From Tritrichomonas foetus (taxonomy: Eukaryota > Parabasalia > Tritrichomonadida > Tritrichomonadidae), in contig MLAK01001259.1 in the NCBI GenBank assembly GCA_001839685.1, positions 104,235 to 168,234 of the forward strand: a DNA stretch of 64,000 bases, written 5' to 3'. The notes under the pieces are model-generated. The model saw only the letters and a program-made list of their open reading frames with translations. It was not told the DNA's origin and did no database searches. A program made the translations under genes and the position numbers. Positions 1-11,268 of this stretch are shown in pieces. Each line of letters opens with the position of its first letter. The first letter of the stretch is position 1.

Positions 1-292
1 ATTATTTAATTGTAATCCTATTAATAATATATAAATATTATAATTTAAAAATCAAGATACAGAGAAAACCAAATCCAAAAAAAAATTGTGAGAAAAAAAT
101 AAACCCCACAGAAATTTCTGAGAATTATTGAGATAAAAAGTGATTTTATAGCATTAATATCTTGATTATTTCTTATCATAAATCGTGCTTTTTATTATCA
201 TATGACCCTCCATCGAAAATTATAATGTTTTCCAAAATACAAAAATGAAGTATAAAAAAAATATTAATAATTTTGATATAAATAAAAAAAAT

Positions 293-480
293 TTAGGCAT
301 CAATGAGAAGATTACGAATGTTTTGCCATCTAAATGGCGAGTCATCAGAAAATTCACTTGGCATCGAGTCTGGAAAAAAACATATTGGATTCCATTTTTC
401 TTGATTTGGTCTTTCAATCGTTGTATCTGTATCCCTGCTTGAGAATGTGCTGTTGAGGACTGCCAGTCTATTTTCTTCAT
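293..480 (-). pseudogene. Small unknown ORF with an apparent one-base frameshift
   Basis: An ATG at 480 opens a short frame rich in Gln and Lys (residues such as QAGIQIQRLKDQ are visible). At a run of seven A on the + strand (374-380) the sensible reading moves to another frame. With one more base there, the frame continues through a balanced, charged tail ending in NIRNLLIDA and stops at 293, giving about 62 residues. Without it the frame runs into a T-rich, Phe-rich stretch that looks non-coding. A sequencing error in the homopolymer or a decayed gene would both explain this. I do not recognise the family. Confidence 0.3.
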
Positions 481-1517
481 ATACTAAAATTTTATGACAG
501 AAAAGATTTCAATACATTCATATTTGTCAAATGGAAATTGAATTAATTCAACATCACTGAGTTAAAACTATCAAAATTTTCGCGATTTTTAATTAAAAAT
601 CGATAGAAGAAGTGTAAATAGAATTATGGGAAGCAGTATTATAATCTTTGTGATTCTTGGAAAAAAAGCTTCTCACAATTTTTTTTTAGGCTTTCTCCAA
701 AATCGCTCTTTTTTCGGTTTAATTGTTGCAAAATTTCAAAACTATGAATAAATATGGCTCATAACTATAAAAAATAGATTTAACAATTGACTGAAAGCTG
801 TTCACCCGAAAACTGAAACAATAGCTTCTTCAGAATCATTTTCGAAATATTTTTGAATTCGGCCATTTGCGAAGTTTGCGATAAGGGAAATTTTCGTCAT
901 TCTTTTAGCTATTTGGGTTTTGATTTTTGACTGATGGNATTAAGTAATACTGATNATAAGGATCATTTNAGTGATTTCGTACGTTAAGACTATTTGGTTT
1001 GTATACATCTTAACAACATTCAATTTTTCCGACTGCCCTTAAACGTGCAATAGAAATATTCTGAATAAAAAAACTTTTTCCTTCGAACATTATCAAATCA
1101 TGATATACACCTTTATTCTAGAAGATTCTAGTAAAATCGAGTAACAAGATAATGAGTTTTTTAATTCAATTGAAAGTTTCAAATGTGAAAAATTATAACC
1201 ATAATGTTGTCAAAAATCAAACAAAATTCAAACTAATATTCATTGCCTATATTTTTATACAATGATAGTTCTAAATGGGAAGATACGACATTCTTATGTA
1301 TGGAGCTAATTTAATCATACTATTTCATCATAAAATCATACTGAGGAAGGAATTTGTGATTGTTGACAATCTTAACTTTTCTGTTTTTAATTGGTCACTT
1401 GCTTAATACAAAAATAAAATCTTGATGACACTTTTTTAGTTAACTTCATTGCACATTTTTATTCATTTTTGCCACTTTTTCTATGTTACCATTAACTTTT
1501 TACGTTTCGAAAATAAA
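481..1517. other. AT-rich spacer with three ambiguous bases
   Basis: No convincing coding frame on either strand. Single N bases lie at 938, 955 and 969. A YCAYTW-type initiator (CCATTA) lies about 25 bases before the next gene's ATG. Confidence 0.5.
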
Positions 1518-2159
1518 ATGTCCGAAAGCGAGCCACCAATGGGCAGCTGCCCCATTCTCCGCTACAAGCCAAATGACTTCGTCAAAGTTATCGAACCATA
1601 CTCAGAATGGTTCTTCCGCCTTGAAGGGATGCTTTTCTGGCGTCGTCCAATTCCAATGGCAATTCTTCTTGTCATCGTCGAACTTACATTCATCTTTGTT
1701 CGTGCCTCAGACCTCGGCCTTTTCTCAGTCCTTTCAATGATCATTGCCTTCAGGTACATCATTGAGCTTCTCTACAAACGATTTGGAGATTTAATTACAC
1801 AATTCCTCTTCCAGCCAATTGACGAAGGAAAAGAGGGAGAAACCAACAGAATATATCCAATCCTTCCATTCTGCCAGCGCGGTTCCTATCTCTGCTCAGT
1901 TATTTATATCAAAATCCAGGATTTCAAAAAAGCACTTAAAGAGAATTCCGCTAAGGCCAAAATGATTGCATTGGGTGCTTCAATCGGCGCCTTCTTCTTT
2001 TTCTGGGTTTGCGGAACATTCTGGCCAGTCTGCATCTTCGTCAATCTTGTTCTCCTCGCACCAGGTATTGTCATGCACCCACAAGTCTTCCCACATGTTG
2101 AGCCATTCATTCTCAAATTTGCATCTTCAATTGGATGCCCATACTGCCAGGCTCACTAA
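1518..2159 (+). CDS. Reticulon-homology membrane protein (RETREG/ARL6IP1-like)
   Basis: A 213-residue protein with two long hydrophobic hairpins, the layout of reticulon-homology domains that wedge into and curve the ER membrane. Hairpin 1 (about residues 42-85) follows a WRRPIP motif. Hairpin 2 (about 145-190) ends in LVLLAPGIVMHP, which resembles the second hairpin of FAM134/RETREG and ARL6IP1 proteins, where a WPG-like motif precedes His. A hydrophilic linker of about 60 residues separates them. I chose the ATG at 1518 because the frame upstream has no ATG. Codons are richer in G and C than in most neighbours, which suggests strong expression. No LC3-interacting motif is obvious. A role in shaping ER tubules is inferred from the fold only. 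Confidence 0.6.
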   Translation: MSESEPPMGSCPILRYKPNDFVKVIEPYSEWFFRLEGMLFWRRPIPMAILLVIVELTFIFVRASDLGLFSVLSMIIAFRYIIELLYKRFGDLITQFLFQPIDEGKEGETNRIYPILPFCQRGSYLCSVIYIKIQDFKKALKENSAKAKMIALGASIGAFFFFWVCGTFWPVCIFVNLVLLAPGIVMHPQVFPHVEPFILKFASSIGCPYCQAH

Positions 2160-2227
2160 GTAAATTCCAGTTATTGTTCAAACTCTTATTTTTTCATGAA
2201 TTTTGTAGTATTTTTCTGAATAATAGA

Positions 2228-2315
2228 TTTTTTCTTTGTTTTGTTTTCTGTTTTTCTTTGTTTTCTGTTTTCTTTTGTTTTCTGTTTTCTGTTTTCTTTT
2301 GTTTTTGTTTTTCTT
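2228..2315. repeat. Pyrimidine-rich TTTTCTG/TTTTGTTT low-complexity tract
   Basis: Imperfect tandem copies of TTTTCTG and TTTTGTTTT just after the reticulon-like gene. The tract probably lies in or near its 3' end. The rest of 2160-2656 holds no gene. Confidence 0.6.
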
Positions 2316-2656
2316 TGATTCATTTTTCAAGACTTGACATTGGTTATGATTTCTGTGTCTTATTGGCTTATTGTCTCAACTAAATTATGTTTCTCTTTGG
2401 ACCAACAGAAATCTGTGCAAATGCTTTTGCAGCTCTAGAATCTAACAAATACATTTTTATTTCTTATGTTAAGAGAGCAAATGGAAAATTTGACAACTAC
2501 CCTTTCGCCTTCCCAAGTTTATTTCAACCTACATTCTCTATGAAATGATAGTACCAATTGAGAGTTATTTCAATGAAATAAAAATAAGATTATAAGCAAA
2601 TGTGAATGTTATAAAATACGCAAATGTTCGAAAATACAAATTTTTTATCAATAGAA

Positions 2657-3322
2657 TTATGTATAAGGTTGGGTGTCTTCTTGAAAACTGACGTACTTCT
2701 GTTGTTCTTCTTTATCCATTTTCTGTTTTTCGAGATAACAAATGTACGCGCCTAGGAAGAGAAGTGCAGCCAAAAGAAGTAAGGCAGGCGAACTGCCCAG
2801 CGTTAATGAATTGATAAAAGATTCGACTGGAGCTTGACAATTTCCTCTATCAGGATAATTAGTATGACATTTTTCTGTCTCGCAACATTTGAGTTTATCT
2901 TCAATCAAAGTTTTCACTTCATCTGGAAGATCAGCATCATTGAAGATGTTTAAAATTTTCGAGATTAATTTAGATTTTGATATAAAAAGAACTATTGCTC
3001 CAATGACACAAATTGCACCATAAATAATAAAACTCCAAGCAAGAATCATTTTTGCTCTCTGCTTTCCACATTTGTATGCATACATTGAAAAAATGAATAA
3101 TGATCCTGCAAGCACATCAACAATAATAAAAAGAACAAAGAATCCTGTAAAAGCAGAATGCAAGCTTGACTTGGCGAAAAGAATGGTAATCGTGATGGAT
3201 AGAATCAAAACAGCACCAACAGTGGTACCGATGAGATATTTCATAAATCTTTTCTTAAGGAGGCGTTCAATACATTTTCTTCTTTTACTCCGCCGTTCTT
3301 GCTTGTTGGAACGAGTGCTCAT
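2657..3322 (-). CDS. Tetraspanin family protein
   Basis: A 221-residue protein with four hydrophobic segments: about residues 27-48, 57-80, 90-115 and 178-200. A short Lys/Arg-rich N-terminus precedes the first. The loop between segments 3 and 4 carries a CC pair (KLKCCE), then a single Cys and a second Cys (NCQ), matching the disulphide pattern of the large tetraspanin loop. The usual Gly after the CC pair is Glu here. Tetraspanins organise membrane microdomains; trichomonads have a family of them at the surface and in vesicles. The ATG at 3322 is the first in frame. The short acidic tail ends in QPYT. The family call is fairly safe; the partner proteins are unknown. Confidence 0.75.
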   Translation of the reverse strand: MSTRSNKQERRSKRRKCIERLLKKRFMKYLIGTTVGAVLILSITITILFAKSSLHSAFTGFFVLFIIVDVLAGSLFIFSMYAYKCGKQRAKMILAWSFIIYGAICVIGAIVLFISKSKLISKILNIFNDADLPDEVKTLIEDKLKCCETEKCHTNYPDRGNCQAPVESFINSLTLGSSPALLLLAALLFLGAYICYLEKQKMDKEEQQKYVSFQEDTQPYT

Positions 3323-3991
3323 AAAATGTGATATAAAAATTATACATTTCAAAATTTGAATGATTATTTTCACTTCAACATTCACAAAAAATCATGAGAA
3401 GAACTTTTTTAATGCTGGCATATTTGATTTTCTGAAGTTATTAAATGTCACCGAAGTCTGACAGGATCAACAACAACATCCTAATTTTTCGTTTTTAGAG
3501 TTAAGTATAGAAAACAAACTTCCCTTCATCTTCGCCTTACTACATAATAAATTAGACCTCTGACTCATTCTTTTTCTATTTTTTGGTTTAATTCTCTTCA
3601 AAGTTTTGGGAAAAGAACATGAAGATGTAGCCAGATCTCGTTTATATTTCCAACTTTTTCATATTAATGCTATAAAAAAGTTTTAAGACTTCTCAATTCT
3701 TTTGTGAAGTTATTTATGAAAAAGTTTCATAAATCAACAGAATTAAGAAGTGATGAGATAAAAAAGTAAGATCATAAGAAAAAAAACTTAGAAGTATCTT
3801 AAATGTTTGACGACATCATGAAATCGCCACAGGACGAACAAACAAATTAATTTTCTTTTCAATTCCTTAGTTGCATGAATGAATTCTAAAAATACAAAAA
3901 AACGTCACCAAGAGAATCAAATAATTTGATGAAAAGAATTCGATCAAAAAAATTGATACGAAAAAGCATTAAGGGCATATTGAATCAGTGT
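3323..3991. other. Spacer holding a nested hairpin
   Basis: No gene seen. Apart from the stem-loop listed separately the stretch is plain AT-rich DNA between two genes on the minus strand. Confidence 0.5.
3688..3751. other. Nested inverted repeats (candidate structured RNA)
   Basis: An outer pair of 13-base arms (3688-3700 and 3739-3751) is complementary except at one position. Inside it sits a perfect 10-base hairpin (3712-3721 with 3725-3734, loop of three). Such a two-level stem is uncommon even in AT-rich DNA. A GTGATGA string overlaps the right end. No RNA family is recognised. Confidence 0.4.
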
Positions 3992-4684
3992 TTACTTAAG
4001 GAGCTTGCCATATTCTGGACGGACGAGTGTGTAAGTGAGCTTCTTGAGCGCGACCTTCGGGAAATTCTTATTCATAAGCTGAACAGCTTGGCCGAATGTT
4101 TGGCCTGTGAGTGCTGTCTTGTATGGCCATGCGATGACGTAGCAGCCTGCGCCGATTGCGCCAGCGATTGCTGCTTCGACGGCCTTCTGGGCGGGGAAGT
4201 TTGGAAGCTGTGGGAGAAGCTTTGGAAAGACGCGTTGGTTGAAGTACTCATCAATGCCGTTCTTGCATGTGTGATAGCCGACATCGTTGAAAATTGATGA
4301 AACAAAGTTATCGTAAGGCTTTGCGTCCTTCTTTCGGCTGTTCTGGATGGGCGTGGCGAATACGCGAGTGAGGGCCCACATCGGGAAACCGGTGCAAGCT
4401 CCAAAAACGAGTGGATTTTCTTTGGATAATTTTGCGAAAGTGGCGGTTTGCTTCATTGTGTTCTTTGAATAGTCCTTGCAGACCTGTTGGATACCAGAGA
4501 TGACGCATGCATCTGAAAATGCTGGTGAGGCAAGTGAACCGACTGAGAGCTTGCCATCTTGAACGAGAACAAGGATTTCTCCAGCAACACCTGATGTGAA
4601 ACCACCGCAGAATGTTGCAGCATATGTTTTAAGTTGGCTTGGACATTGGCATGGCTTTTTCTCTGGTGCAGGGCTTTTCTTCAT
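3992..4684 (-). CDS. Unknown small protein with Gly/Ala-rich membrane-type segments
   Basis: A 230-residue basic protein starting at the ATG at 4684. The N-terminus is Pro/Lys/Cys-rich (with a CQC motif). It is followed by amphipathic to weakly hydrophobic stretches rich in small residues, for example CGGFTSGVAGE near residue 26 and AAIAGAIGAGCYVIAWPYK near residue 170. Small-residue repeats of this type occur in carrier-like and helix-packing membrane proteins. The codon choice is clearly more GC-rich than in the flanks, as in abundant trichomonad proteins. I cannot assign a family. An organelle membrane protein (hydrogenosomal, for example) is possible but only a guess. Confidence 0.55.
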   Translation of the reverse strand: MKKSPAPEKKPCQCPSQLKTYAATFCGGFTSGVAGEILVLVQDGKLSVGSLASPAFSDACVISGIQQVCKDYSKNTMKQTATFAKLSKENPLVFGACTGFPMWALTRVFATPIQNSRKKDAKPYDNFVSSIFNDVGYHTCKNGIDEYFNQRVFPKLLPQLPNFPAQKAVEAAIAGAIGAGCYVIAWPYKTALTGQTFGQAVQLMNKNFPKVALKKLTYTLVRPEYGKLLK

Positions 4685-5883
4685 TTTCGAAAGTGAGTAA
4701 AATTTGAGAGAATTTGAATTATTCTCAATTTACATAACTTCAATAAAATATTTTGTGAACTTTGCATCATTTACATCTGTAATCAACTTTTTGACAATAT
4801 TTTCTTCGAAATTTGAATCATTAAAAATCTCAAATTGATAAAAATGAAAATAGGTTTGTGATATTGAGAAATCACTACTCCAATTTCAATACTCCATTAC
4901 TTTTTTTGAATTCACATTGTTTACCCTTCGATCAAGGGAAAAATCTTAACGGCCGGATAATTCTCAATACCTATTTTTAGATCGAGTTATTCGGGATAAT
5001 ATATTATTTTAGACACGAAATAGTCCATGTCTCAGAAAATAGAAAACGATAACATTTTAATAGTTTATCCAAAACTTTTTAATATTGATTCAAAATTTTG
5101 AAAGAAAATTGAGAAGTCATTTAAATTTTGAATATAACAATTCATTGTTATTTTGATTCAGATCATTGCGATCAAGATTGATATATTTGTTTGACAAATG
5201 AATGAGGCGAGATTTTAATTTTCTTTAATCTTTCTTTCGTAATTTATAGTCACCCATGCCTCATTCAAATCGATGTCATCATTTTTTCATATATTTATCA
5301 ACAAAAAAAGATTTCACAAGCAGATTAAATAAAAGTAAGGCACCAATGATATAAACTTCACAAAAAGATGAATAATTGTCTTTTTTATGTCGAAGTTTAA
5401 ATTTTCCATCATAATGAATTTTTGATTTCATCTTTTGAGATTTTGTTAGATAGTTAGATAGTAACTCTATTTCTCAATTACTGAAACCCTTTTCATTATT
5501 CAAATTGTTTATGAAAAAAATGAATTGATTATCCAAGATTTATATGAAAAATACATAATTTTACTTGTTTAATTATGATAAATTCATCTGATAAAGTAGA
5601 ATATCTATATTGACAATGCATAGGTTTTCATTCATATGCTATAAATGATTGAAATAAGCCTTAACACGAATATCGTTCAATTTTAATGAATCAGTAAGTT
5701 CTGAATTACATGGTCCTGTATTTAAGCGTAAAAGAAGACCAAAAATCAATGTGTAATGATGAAATTCATAAAGTCAAATGAGATTTTTTTTCATATAAGA
5801 TTTCTTTCTTCACTTTTTCTGAATAAAGGTCAATTACCTTTTTAAACGATATCTATAAAAGAATTATAAACGGCAACCATAAA
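4685..5883. other. AT-rich spacer between divergent genes
   Basis: About 1.2 kb with no coding frame of note. It separates a minus-strand from a plus-strand gene, so it should contain both promoters. Confidence 0.5.
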
Positions 5884-8865
5884 ATGAGTTTTGTTCTTTC
5901 TCTCGGATCTTCAACAAATTCATCCTCTCCACAGAGTGAAAATCAAAATGTACCTGATAACGCATCGCGACCACACGCTGAAAAATCGAAGAGTTGCCAC
6001 TCAACTTCGCACGTTGAATCAGAACTTAAACGTCTGAAGCGCGAGAATAAAATGCTTAAACAGAAAATAATTTCTCTTCAGCAACAACAAGGTAACGATA
6101 ATCAAGAAAAAGAAGAAGAAGATATAAACGAATTATATCAAAAAGCTGCCAAAGAGTTGAAGCAAATGAAAGAGAACGAAGAAAATAATTCATTGAAAAT
6201 GACACGACTTGAATGCGATTTGCAAGATGCCAGACTCACAAATGATGAAATTAAAAACGAATCAGAAAAATTAAAACTTGAAATAAACAGATTGAATTCT
6301 TTACTCGAAGGAAAAGAAGGTCAGCCAATCGAAAATAAAGAAGATATCGAAGACGCACTTGCATTTGTCGAAAACATTATCGATGCGGAAACATCAGAAT
6401 TAAATGTCGTTTCCGGCCAAAGAGCTGAGTTTATTCGAATCATATCATCTCTCGAACAATGCAACGCCCGATATGACGATTTGCTTGAAGAGGCTAATTC
6501 AAAAATTGAGGAATTTAAATCATCTTCAAAATCGCTTCAAACAAAATTGGACGAAACTGTAAAGCATAATGAAAAAGAAAATGAAGATATTTTGAATAAT
6601 CTCATTAAACTGTCTCCAATTGAATATCAAGAACAATTGAAGGATTTTGAAGGAAAGCCAATCTCTGAAAAAATCATTGAACTTTTCAAATATGAACGAG
6701 AAAATAAAGTTAGCAAATCCGAAAATGGTGAAATGAAGAATAAATTCGAAGAAGAATTATCTGAGCGTGAAAAGGCAATGCTTGCACATCTTGAAAACGC
6801 TGTTCATTGCATTAAAATGATTGCTGAGTCATCTGCACATACTCAAACCGAAGATGAAAAAGAATATTGTGTGAATCAAGTTAAACAAATCCAAAAGTTC
6901 ATCAACCAACATGGTGGAATTAGTGAAATTTCCAATATCTTTGAATTCGATGAGCCAGAAGCACAAATTCAGTCATTGAATGAATTTATTGATAAAAATG
7001 AAACAAGTAAAACTCCAACAGTCGAACTTTACAACTTATTGAAAGGTGTGCTCGGAGTCAATAAGATTCTTTTCGCTAATATTGATAATTTAAGTTGCCA
7101 AAATAAAACTGATAAAAAGAAACTTAATAAAACCAAAAATGAAAGTAAACAACTATCAGCCAAATACGATCATTTACGTGAAAGAGTTGATGAAGCTACA
7201 GAAAAGATTCGTCAATGCATCGATGAACCAAGTGGTGAATTCTTCGCAATGATTGATAAATTAATTCAATCACACCAAGGAATGATTGTTGAAAATGACG
7301 ATCAGTGGCAAACAATAGAAAACTTAAACCGTGTTGTTGCTGAACGTCAAGGAAATGTACCAATGGCAAATGATCCAAACAATTACATGACGAATTCTCA
7401 AGAACCTGGAGAATCATCATTAATAGCATCAGGCGGAAAACGAGAAATGAAATATAAGAAAGCAATCGAAGCTTATAAGAAAAAAGTTATTCGACAAGCA
7501 AATGAGCTTGATGCTGCTTATAAACAAATCGATGCAGCTAATAATACAATTTCACAATTAAAGATTGATATACTTAAACTTGAAAATGAAAAACAAATGG
7601 CTCAAAGTGCTCAAAATGCACAACTTCAAAATGCTCTTGGAAGGAATGAGGATCTTAGAGCTGAACTCACTGAACTCAGAGAAAAGCAAAGCCAAAGCGA
7701 TAGTTATTCATCCATTTTCAATACAAAAGAAAAGGTTATGTCTTCTGAAATTACATCATTAAGGAATAGAATCACTGAACTAGAAGAACAAAATAGAGGA
7801 ATGCTTTCTGAACTTAAAGATAAAAGTTCATCACTTTCTGCTCGATATGAAGCTCAACTTCGCACTTTGAATAAAGACTTGAACGATACACGTAAAATGT
7901 TAACACAAGCACAAATTGATATTTCTGATCTTGAAAAGAATAAAACAAGTCTTCAACTTCAAATTGCCAAATTAAAACTTGCTGACCGAACAAAGGAATT
8001 GAAATTAAACCAAATGACAGAATTCTTTAATAACAAAGCTGCAACAGATGCTGCCAATTCTGAAGCAAAGCTTCTTGCCCAAAAAACTCGATTTGAAACA
8101 TTAATTAAAGAATTGAATGATGAGGTTCTCCATTGCAGCAAAGTTCTCAAAGAACTTCTCGAACAAAACTTTGATTCTGAAATCCCTAATGATGCAAAAT
8201 TAACTGAAATTACTGATGAGTTAGTTAAATCAATTCAAGAAATGAATGTTCATGAAGTTCAAGAATTGAAGCAAAATGCAGCCAAAATCCAATCTATTTA
8301 TGGTGTTGAAGAATCTCAAGGAATTCTTGACACATTTAATGGAATTAAACAACAAACAGACGATTATAAAGCTCAAATTGTTGAAAAAGATTGTCAAATT
8401 GAAAAATTAACGAAAGAATATGAAAATTCTCGCGCAGAAAATGCAAGAAATAATCATGTTCGGGCTGAGCTTAAATCATGGCAAAAATGGGCTTGTTTCA
8501 TGTATAGAAAAGTAACTAATGTTAAGTCAAAAGTTTCTACAGCTGACATACAAAATACACTAAGAGATGCTATTGTCAGTGCTGCCTGCCAGCGTCCATA
8601 TAAACAGAGAAATGAAATGTTGTTACAACAGAAAGCTGTACTTTTAGCTACAAGTGCCGGAAGTCTTTTTAATACACCATCAGAATATCCTATTTCTTCT
8701 TTCAGACCATTAATTCTTTTTGCTGCATTTAATGTCAGAATGATTGGTTTTGCACAGAAAAACAGAGGAGTTGAACAACAACAGAAAGAAGAAGAAAATC
8801 TTGATATGGCTTGTGAAAAAACTGAAAAAAAGAAATTAAAACCAATTATTCCAATATCAAAATGA
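5884..8865 (+). CDS. Long coiled-coil protein
   Basis: A 993-residue protein that is almost entirely predicted coiled coil. After a Ser-rich head of about 45 residues, long Glu/Lys/Gln/Leu heptads run from about residue 50 to about 880, interrupted by short breaks (for example near 505-520, where GESSLIASGG occurs). The last 110 residues are less regular and include a short hydrophobic patch (RPLILFAAFNVRMIGF) and a basic end. Such proteins in flagellates are often cytoskeletal, basal-body or Golgi-associated, but nothing here identifies a specific one. The ATG lies directly after a CCATAAA string that could serve as an initiator. Transcription ends near TAAA-type motifs just after the stop. 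Confidence 0.75.
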   Translation: MSFVLSLGSSTNSSSPQSENQNVPDNASRPHAEKSKSCHSTSHVESELKRLKRENKMLKQKIISLQQQQGNDNQEKEEEDINELYQKAAKELKQMKENEENNSLKMTRLECDLQDARLTNDEIKNESEKLKLEINRLNSLLEGKEGQPIENKEDIEDALAFVENIIDAETSELNVVSGQRAEFIRIISSLEQCNARYDDLLEEANSKIEEFKSSSKSLQTKLDETVKHNEKENEDILNNLIKLSPIEYQEQLKDFEGKPISEKIIELFKYERENKVSKSENGEMKNKFEEELSEREKAMLAHLENAVHCIKMIAESSAHTQTEDEKEYCVNQVKQIQKFINQHGGISEISNIFEFDEPEAQIQSLNEFIDKNETSKTPTVELYNLLKGVLGVNKILFANIDNLSCQNKTDKKKLNKTKNESKQLSAKYDHLRERVDEATEKIRQCIDEPSGEFFAMIDKLIQSHQGMIVENDDQWQTIENLNRVVAERQGNVPMANDPNNYMTNSQEPGESSLIASGGKREMKYKKAIEAYKKKVIRQANELDAAYKQIDAANNTISQLKIDILKLENEKQMAQSAQNAQLQNALGRNEDLRAELTELREKQSQSDSYSSIFNTKEKVMSSEITSLRNRITELEEQNRGMLSELKDKSSSLSARYEAQLRTLNKDLNDTRKMLTQAQIDISDLEKNKTSLQLQIAKLKLADRTKELKLNQMTEFFNNKAATDAANSEAKLLAQKTRFETLIKELNDEVLHCSKVLKELLEQNFDSEIPNDAKLTEITDELVKSIQEMNVHEVQELKQNAAKIQSIYGVEESQGILDTFNGIKQQTDDYKAQIVEKDCQIEKLTKEYENSRAENARNNHVRAELKSWQKWACFMYRKVTNVKSKVSTADIQNTLRDAIVSAACQRPYKQRNEMLLQQKAVLLATSAGSLFNTPSEYPISSFRPLILFAAFNVRMIGFAQKNRGVEQQQKEEENLDMACEKTEKKKLKPIIPISK

Positions 8866-11268
8866 TTTTAAATAATACAAGCTAAAGTATACTCATTATT
8901 TTAAGTAAAAATAAACGATTTAAAATATATATTCGTGATTTCAAATAAGTTTTCATATTATTTTCATTCAACTTTTTTTGACGATAAATTTCGAGGCCTA
9001 ATATCAGATCAATATAGATTACAATATAATTGAATCAAAATATACAGTTTCGTTGATAAATAGATTACACAATAATAGAAGCATTCGAATGTTTAACTTC
9101 TTCATGAAAAATCAGAAAATGAAAATTTTATTTTTTGTTGAGGAAGTTGTAAATTTTCAACCATACAGTAGGAGTATCAATAGAGATAAAAACTTCATTC
9201 ATTTTTTTTAGAATAACCAATAGAAACCAGAAAAACCACGAATTATTATTGATTAATCTGACATAAGATGGTTATTTTGTTAAATTTCTTCGAATTAGTT
9301 TTTCAGATCTTGTTATTTACATTTTTTATGATAAATTTGTATTTTGACAATCTTGTAGGATCAGCTTATGGTTGTGGTTGACGATTTCAATAAATTCACA
9401 CAAATAATCAACAGAAATTTAAATGAAGAAATAAATAACTTGATTGAACTTCAATCATTGAAGTGACTTTTTATTGAATTGAATTTTTATAATTCACAAA
9501 AATTTTTTTTTGAAATGTTTTTACCATCGGGAACTATTAGAAAATACCTTCATACCTGGCTAAATCAAAAGATGGGTGACTGGCGATGCTAATGATGAAC
9601 TATATCCATTATACTGTTTTTCTAATCTGGTTATATTGAAAAATCGAATCGGAGAAATTCTTCCAGAATGCGAAAACGATTTTTTTATTCGTAACGATTA
9701 TTATCTATGATTGACTATAATTGGAAAAGTAGAATATTTTTTGATTAAATTGAGTTAATTATCGATTTTTTGAATAAGAACATTTCACAAAAAGTTGAGT
9801 GATTATTACAAATAATATTTATTGAGTCTATAGACTTTCCTAATGTTATCACTTATATCGAGTAATACAACACAAACCTTTATTAGAATTTAAAAGAAAT
9901 GACACACAGAGAAAAAAATCACAACGTGATCTCCCATTCAAAATTCCACGAAAAAACGGAATTAACTTTTTCAGATGACGAAAAAAATTCGATTGAATGA
10001 ATTTTTGAATGGAGCATTGGTTGAGAACAAAAAGACTCAATAGAAAATTTTGTGTGAAGATACCTGAAAAAAAACGTTTATTTCTGTGGAAATCACTTCA
10101 AGAAAGGTGATTGTCTTTGAAGAGTGTAAGCATATAAAAATGCTAATCATATGCTGAATCAAATATCGCAATTAGTGCTTTTTATGAAATTTTGAAGGTA
10201 AACGTATTTTTATAGATTCAAATCTTTGTAAAGAAAATTTTAAATAAGATTTTATTTTTATTTCTGGAAAGTTCAAAATGAATAACTATGGCGATTCAGC
10301 TTTTTTAATTGATGAATTAAAGAGTCAATATTTAGGCTATTTAATATATATCTGTATTTTAGAATTAAAAAAAAGAAACAATCCGAAAAAAAAAGGAAAT
10401 AATTAAAAAATTCGATATGAGAAAATTTTAAGAAATTCAATATATATTGTGAGTATTCACAAAATCTAAAGAAAGAAAATGCCATATTCTGAGTGAATTA
10501 AGAGAGTGATGGCTTAGTAAATGAAGTATTTGTGGATATATTTCAAAATGAGAATATATAATTTAAAAAACATCATCTATCATAATCACCGAAGAAAAAA
10601 ACAGAGTTTTTATGAAATTATAAAAATTCTATATTGAAAGAATTTGCTAACTTTTGAATGATAAATTAATTAGTTTCTTTGAAAATCGTTGGATATTCAA
10701 AAATCTAAAGTAACCATCGATCATTCTAAAAAAAAAATTGAATGAAAAATTTCCATTTCGTATTTTTGAGTTAATAAAAAATAATTTTTTTCTCAAATAT
10801 TCAATTATATTAATTATTTAGTATCAAATCAAAATACGCCAATAGTGAATGACACCCTTCCTCTAAAGTCAACAAAGCAATCTCGAGAAAAAAATGGAGA
10901 AAAGATATCGATTGAAAACTGTTTTCGCACTATCAACATGTTCTCAAATATTTTGAAATAAAGCAAACTTTTTAATTCATTTTTTACTCATTATCCATTC
11001 AGAAAAAGTGACTTGAATGTGTGGGAAAAAAGAAATATTCGAAAGAAAAAGGGTTATTCAATCATTGAAAATTAAAGTAATTTTAATTTTTCAATGATTG
11101 AACATTTTGCAATTCATTAATATAATCAATCAATTCTCATTTTTCAAAGAAAAAGGAATATGTTTTGAATGTACCTATCATTTTTTATGAATTTTTCACA
11201 TTCTTGCTTTGTCTTGCCTGAAAAAATTGAAAAGGATAAATTCATATAAAATATCTAAATTATTTGAC
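8866..11268. other. 2.4-kb spacer with no recognisable gene
   Basis: A long, very AT-rich region with many stops in all frames; the short frames present are Phe/Ile/Lys-rich and look like chance. It holds one strong inverted repeat (listed separately). Confidence 0.5.
11057..11102. repeat. 20-bp inverted repeat with a 5-base loop
   Basis: The left arm (11057-11076) is complementary to the right arm (11082-11102) apart from one extra T in the right arm. It lies about 170 bp before the ATG of the Wee1-like kinase gene. It could form a hairpin or cruciform, or be a short MITE-like remnant. Confidence 0.6.

Noticed and set aside
3926..4297. Open frame of 123 codons on the plus strand
   Set aside because: It lies antisense to the 230-residue minus-strand gene, which has better codon use; the frame is a shadow.
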